This document shows, in pieces, positions 32,512 through 32,512 of a stretch of 32,512 nucleotides of DNA. The stretch spans positions 1-32,512 of the forward strand of contig NZ_JAFFZE010000036.1 of NCBI RefSeq assembly GCF_025165815.1, given 5' to 3'. The position numbers and the translations under genes were made by a program. How positions within the stretch are numbered: position 1 is the first letter of the stretch; every line of letters starts with the position of its first letter. The notes beneath the pieces were generated by a model, which saw only the letters and a list, made by a program, of their open reading frames with translations, was not told where the DNA came from and searched no databases. The DNA is from Actinophytocola gossypii (lineage in GTDB: Bacteria; Actinomycetota; Actinomycetes; Mycobacteriales; Pseudonocardiaceae).

Positions 32512-32512
32512 T

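Overview
The DNA is very GC-rich, uses many GTG starts and carries GGAGG-type ribosome binding sites. Together with actinobacterial protein families this points to a filamentous actinomycete, plausibly of the Pseudonocardiaceae. That assignment is inference from style, not a proven identity.

Layout. (1) About 1-4.4 kb: the tail of an IS256-type transposase, a gene-poor stretch, then two minus-strand defence-type genes, a caspase-like protease fused to a KAP P-loop NTPase and an abortive-infection (Abi_C-like) protein. (2) About 4.5-9.4 kb: decayed mobile DNA. It holds frameshifted genes of the kind carried by actinomycete integrative elements, a GNAT remnant, an IS3 fragment, and a complete but inactivated IS3 element with inverted repeats (7714-9032). 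It ends at the 3' half of a tRNA-Pro(GGG), a likely attachment-site scar, with the tRNA terminator still beside it. (3) About 9.7-14.5 kb: an overlapping minus-strand pair (a membrane-anchored PQQ-like propeller and a large unrecognised helical protein), more IS fragments, an IS701 element with long inverted repeats, and a broken excisionase-like gene. (4) About 14.5-17.5 kb: an RNase HI with an unusual zinc-finger-like tail, a membrane-anchored GH3 beta-N-acetylhexosaminidase, and a zinc-ribbon/transmembrane protein. (5) About 17.5-27.9 kb: the centrepiece, ten minus-strand genes with 4-nt or similar overlaps or gaps of 10 nt or less. (6) About 28.3-30.3 kb: a divergent plus-strand set, namely a membrane-anchored protein, a TIR-domain protein, a small two-helix membrane protein and an unknown protein. 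(7) About 30.3-32.5 kb: a thiolase, a frameshifted enoyl-CoA hydratase, and the end of another IS3 element.

How the genes work together. In order of transcription the ten-gene operon encodes a zinc-ribbon/TPR-like scaffold (980 aa), a J-like protein without HPD, a GrpE-like protein, an Hsp70, a vWA protein, a kinase-like protein, a second vWA protein, a PP2C phosphatase, a second kinase-like protein, and a DA1-like zinc peptidase. vWA plus kinase plus PP2C is the make-up of the TerY-P phosphorylation triad known from tellurite/stress and conflict systems. Here the vWA-kinase module is doubled and wired to a private Hsp70-J-GrpE chaperone set and a peptidase. Across a shared 368-bp intergenic region lie a TIR protein and a membrane protein that share a short G-x-G-x-x-Y-x-x-Q-N-G-x-Q-x-I motif, resembling the homotypic amyloid-like motifs that pair bacterial sensors with effectors. 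I propose a phosphorylation- and chaperone-controlled stress or defence system with a possible TIR effector arm. The protein families are well supported; the system-level function is inference.
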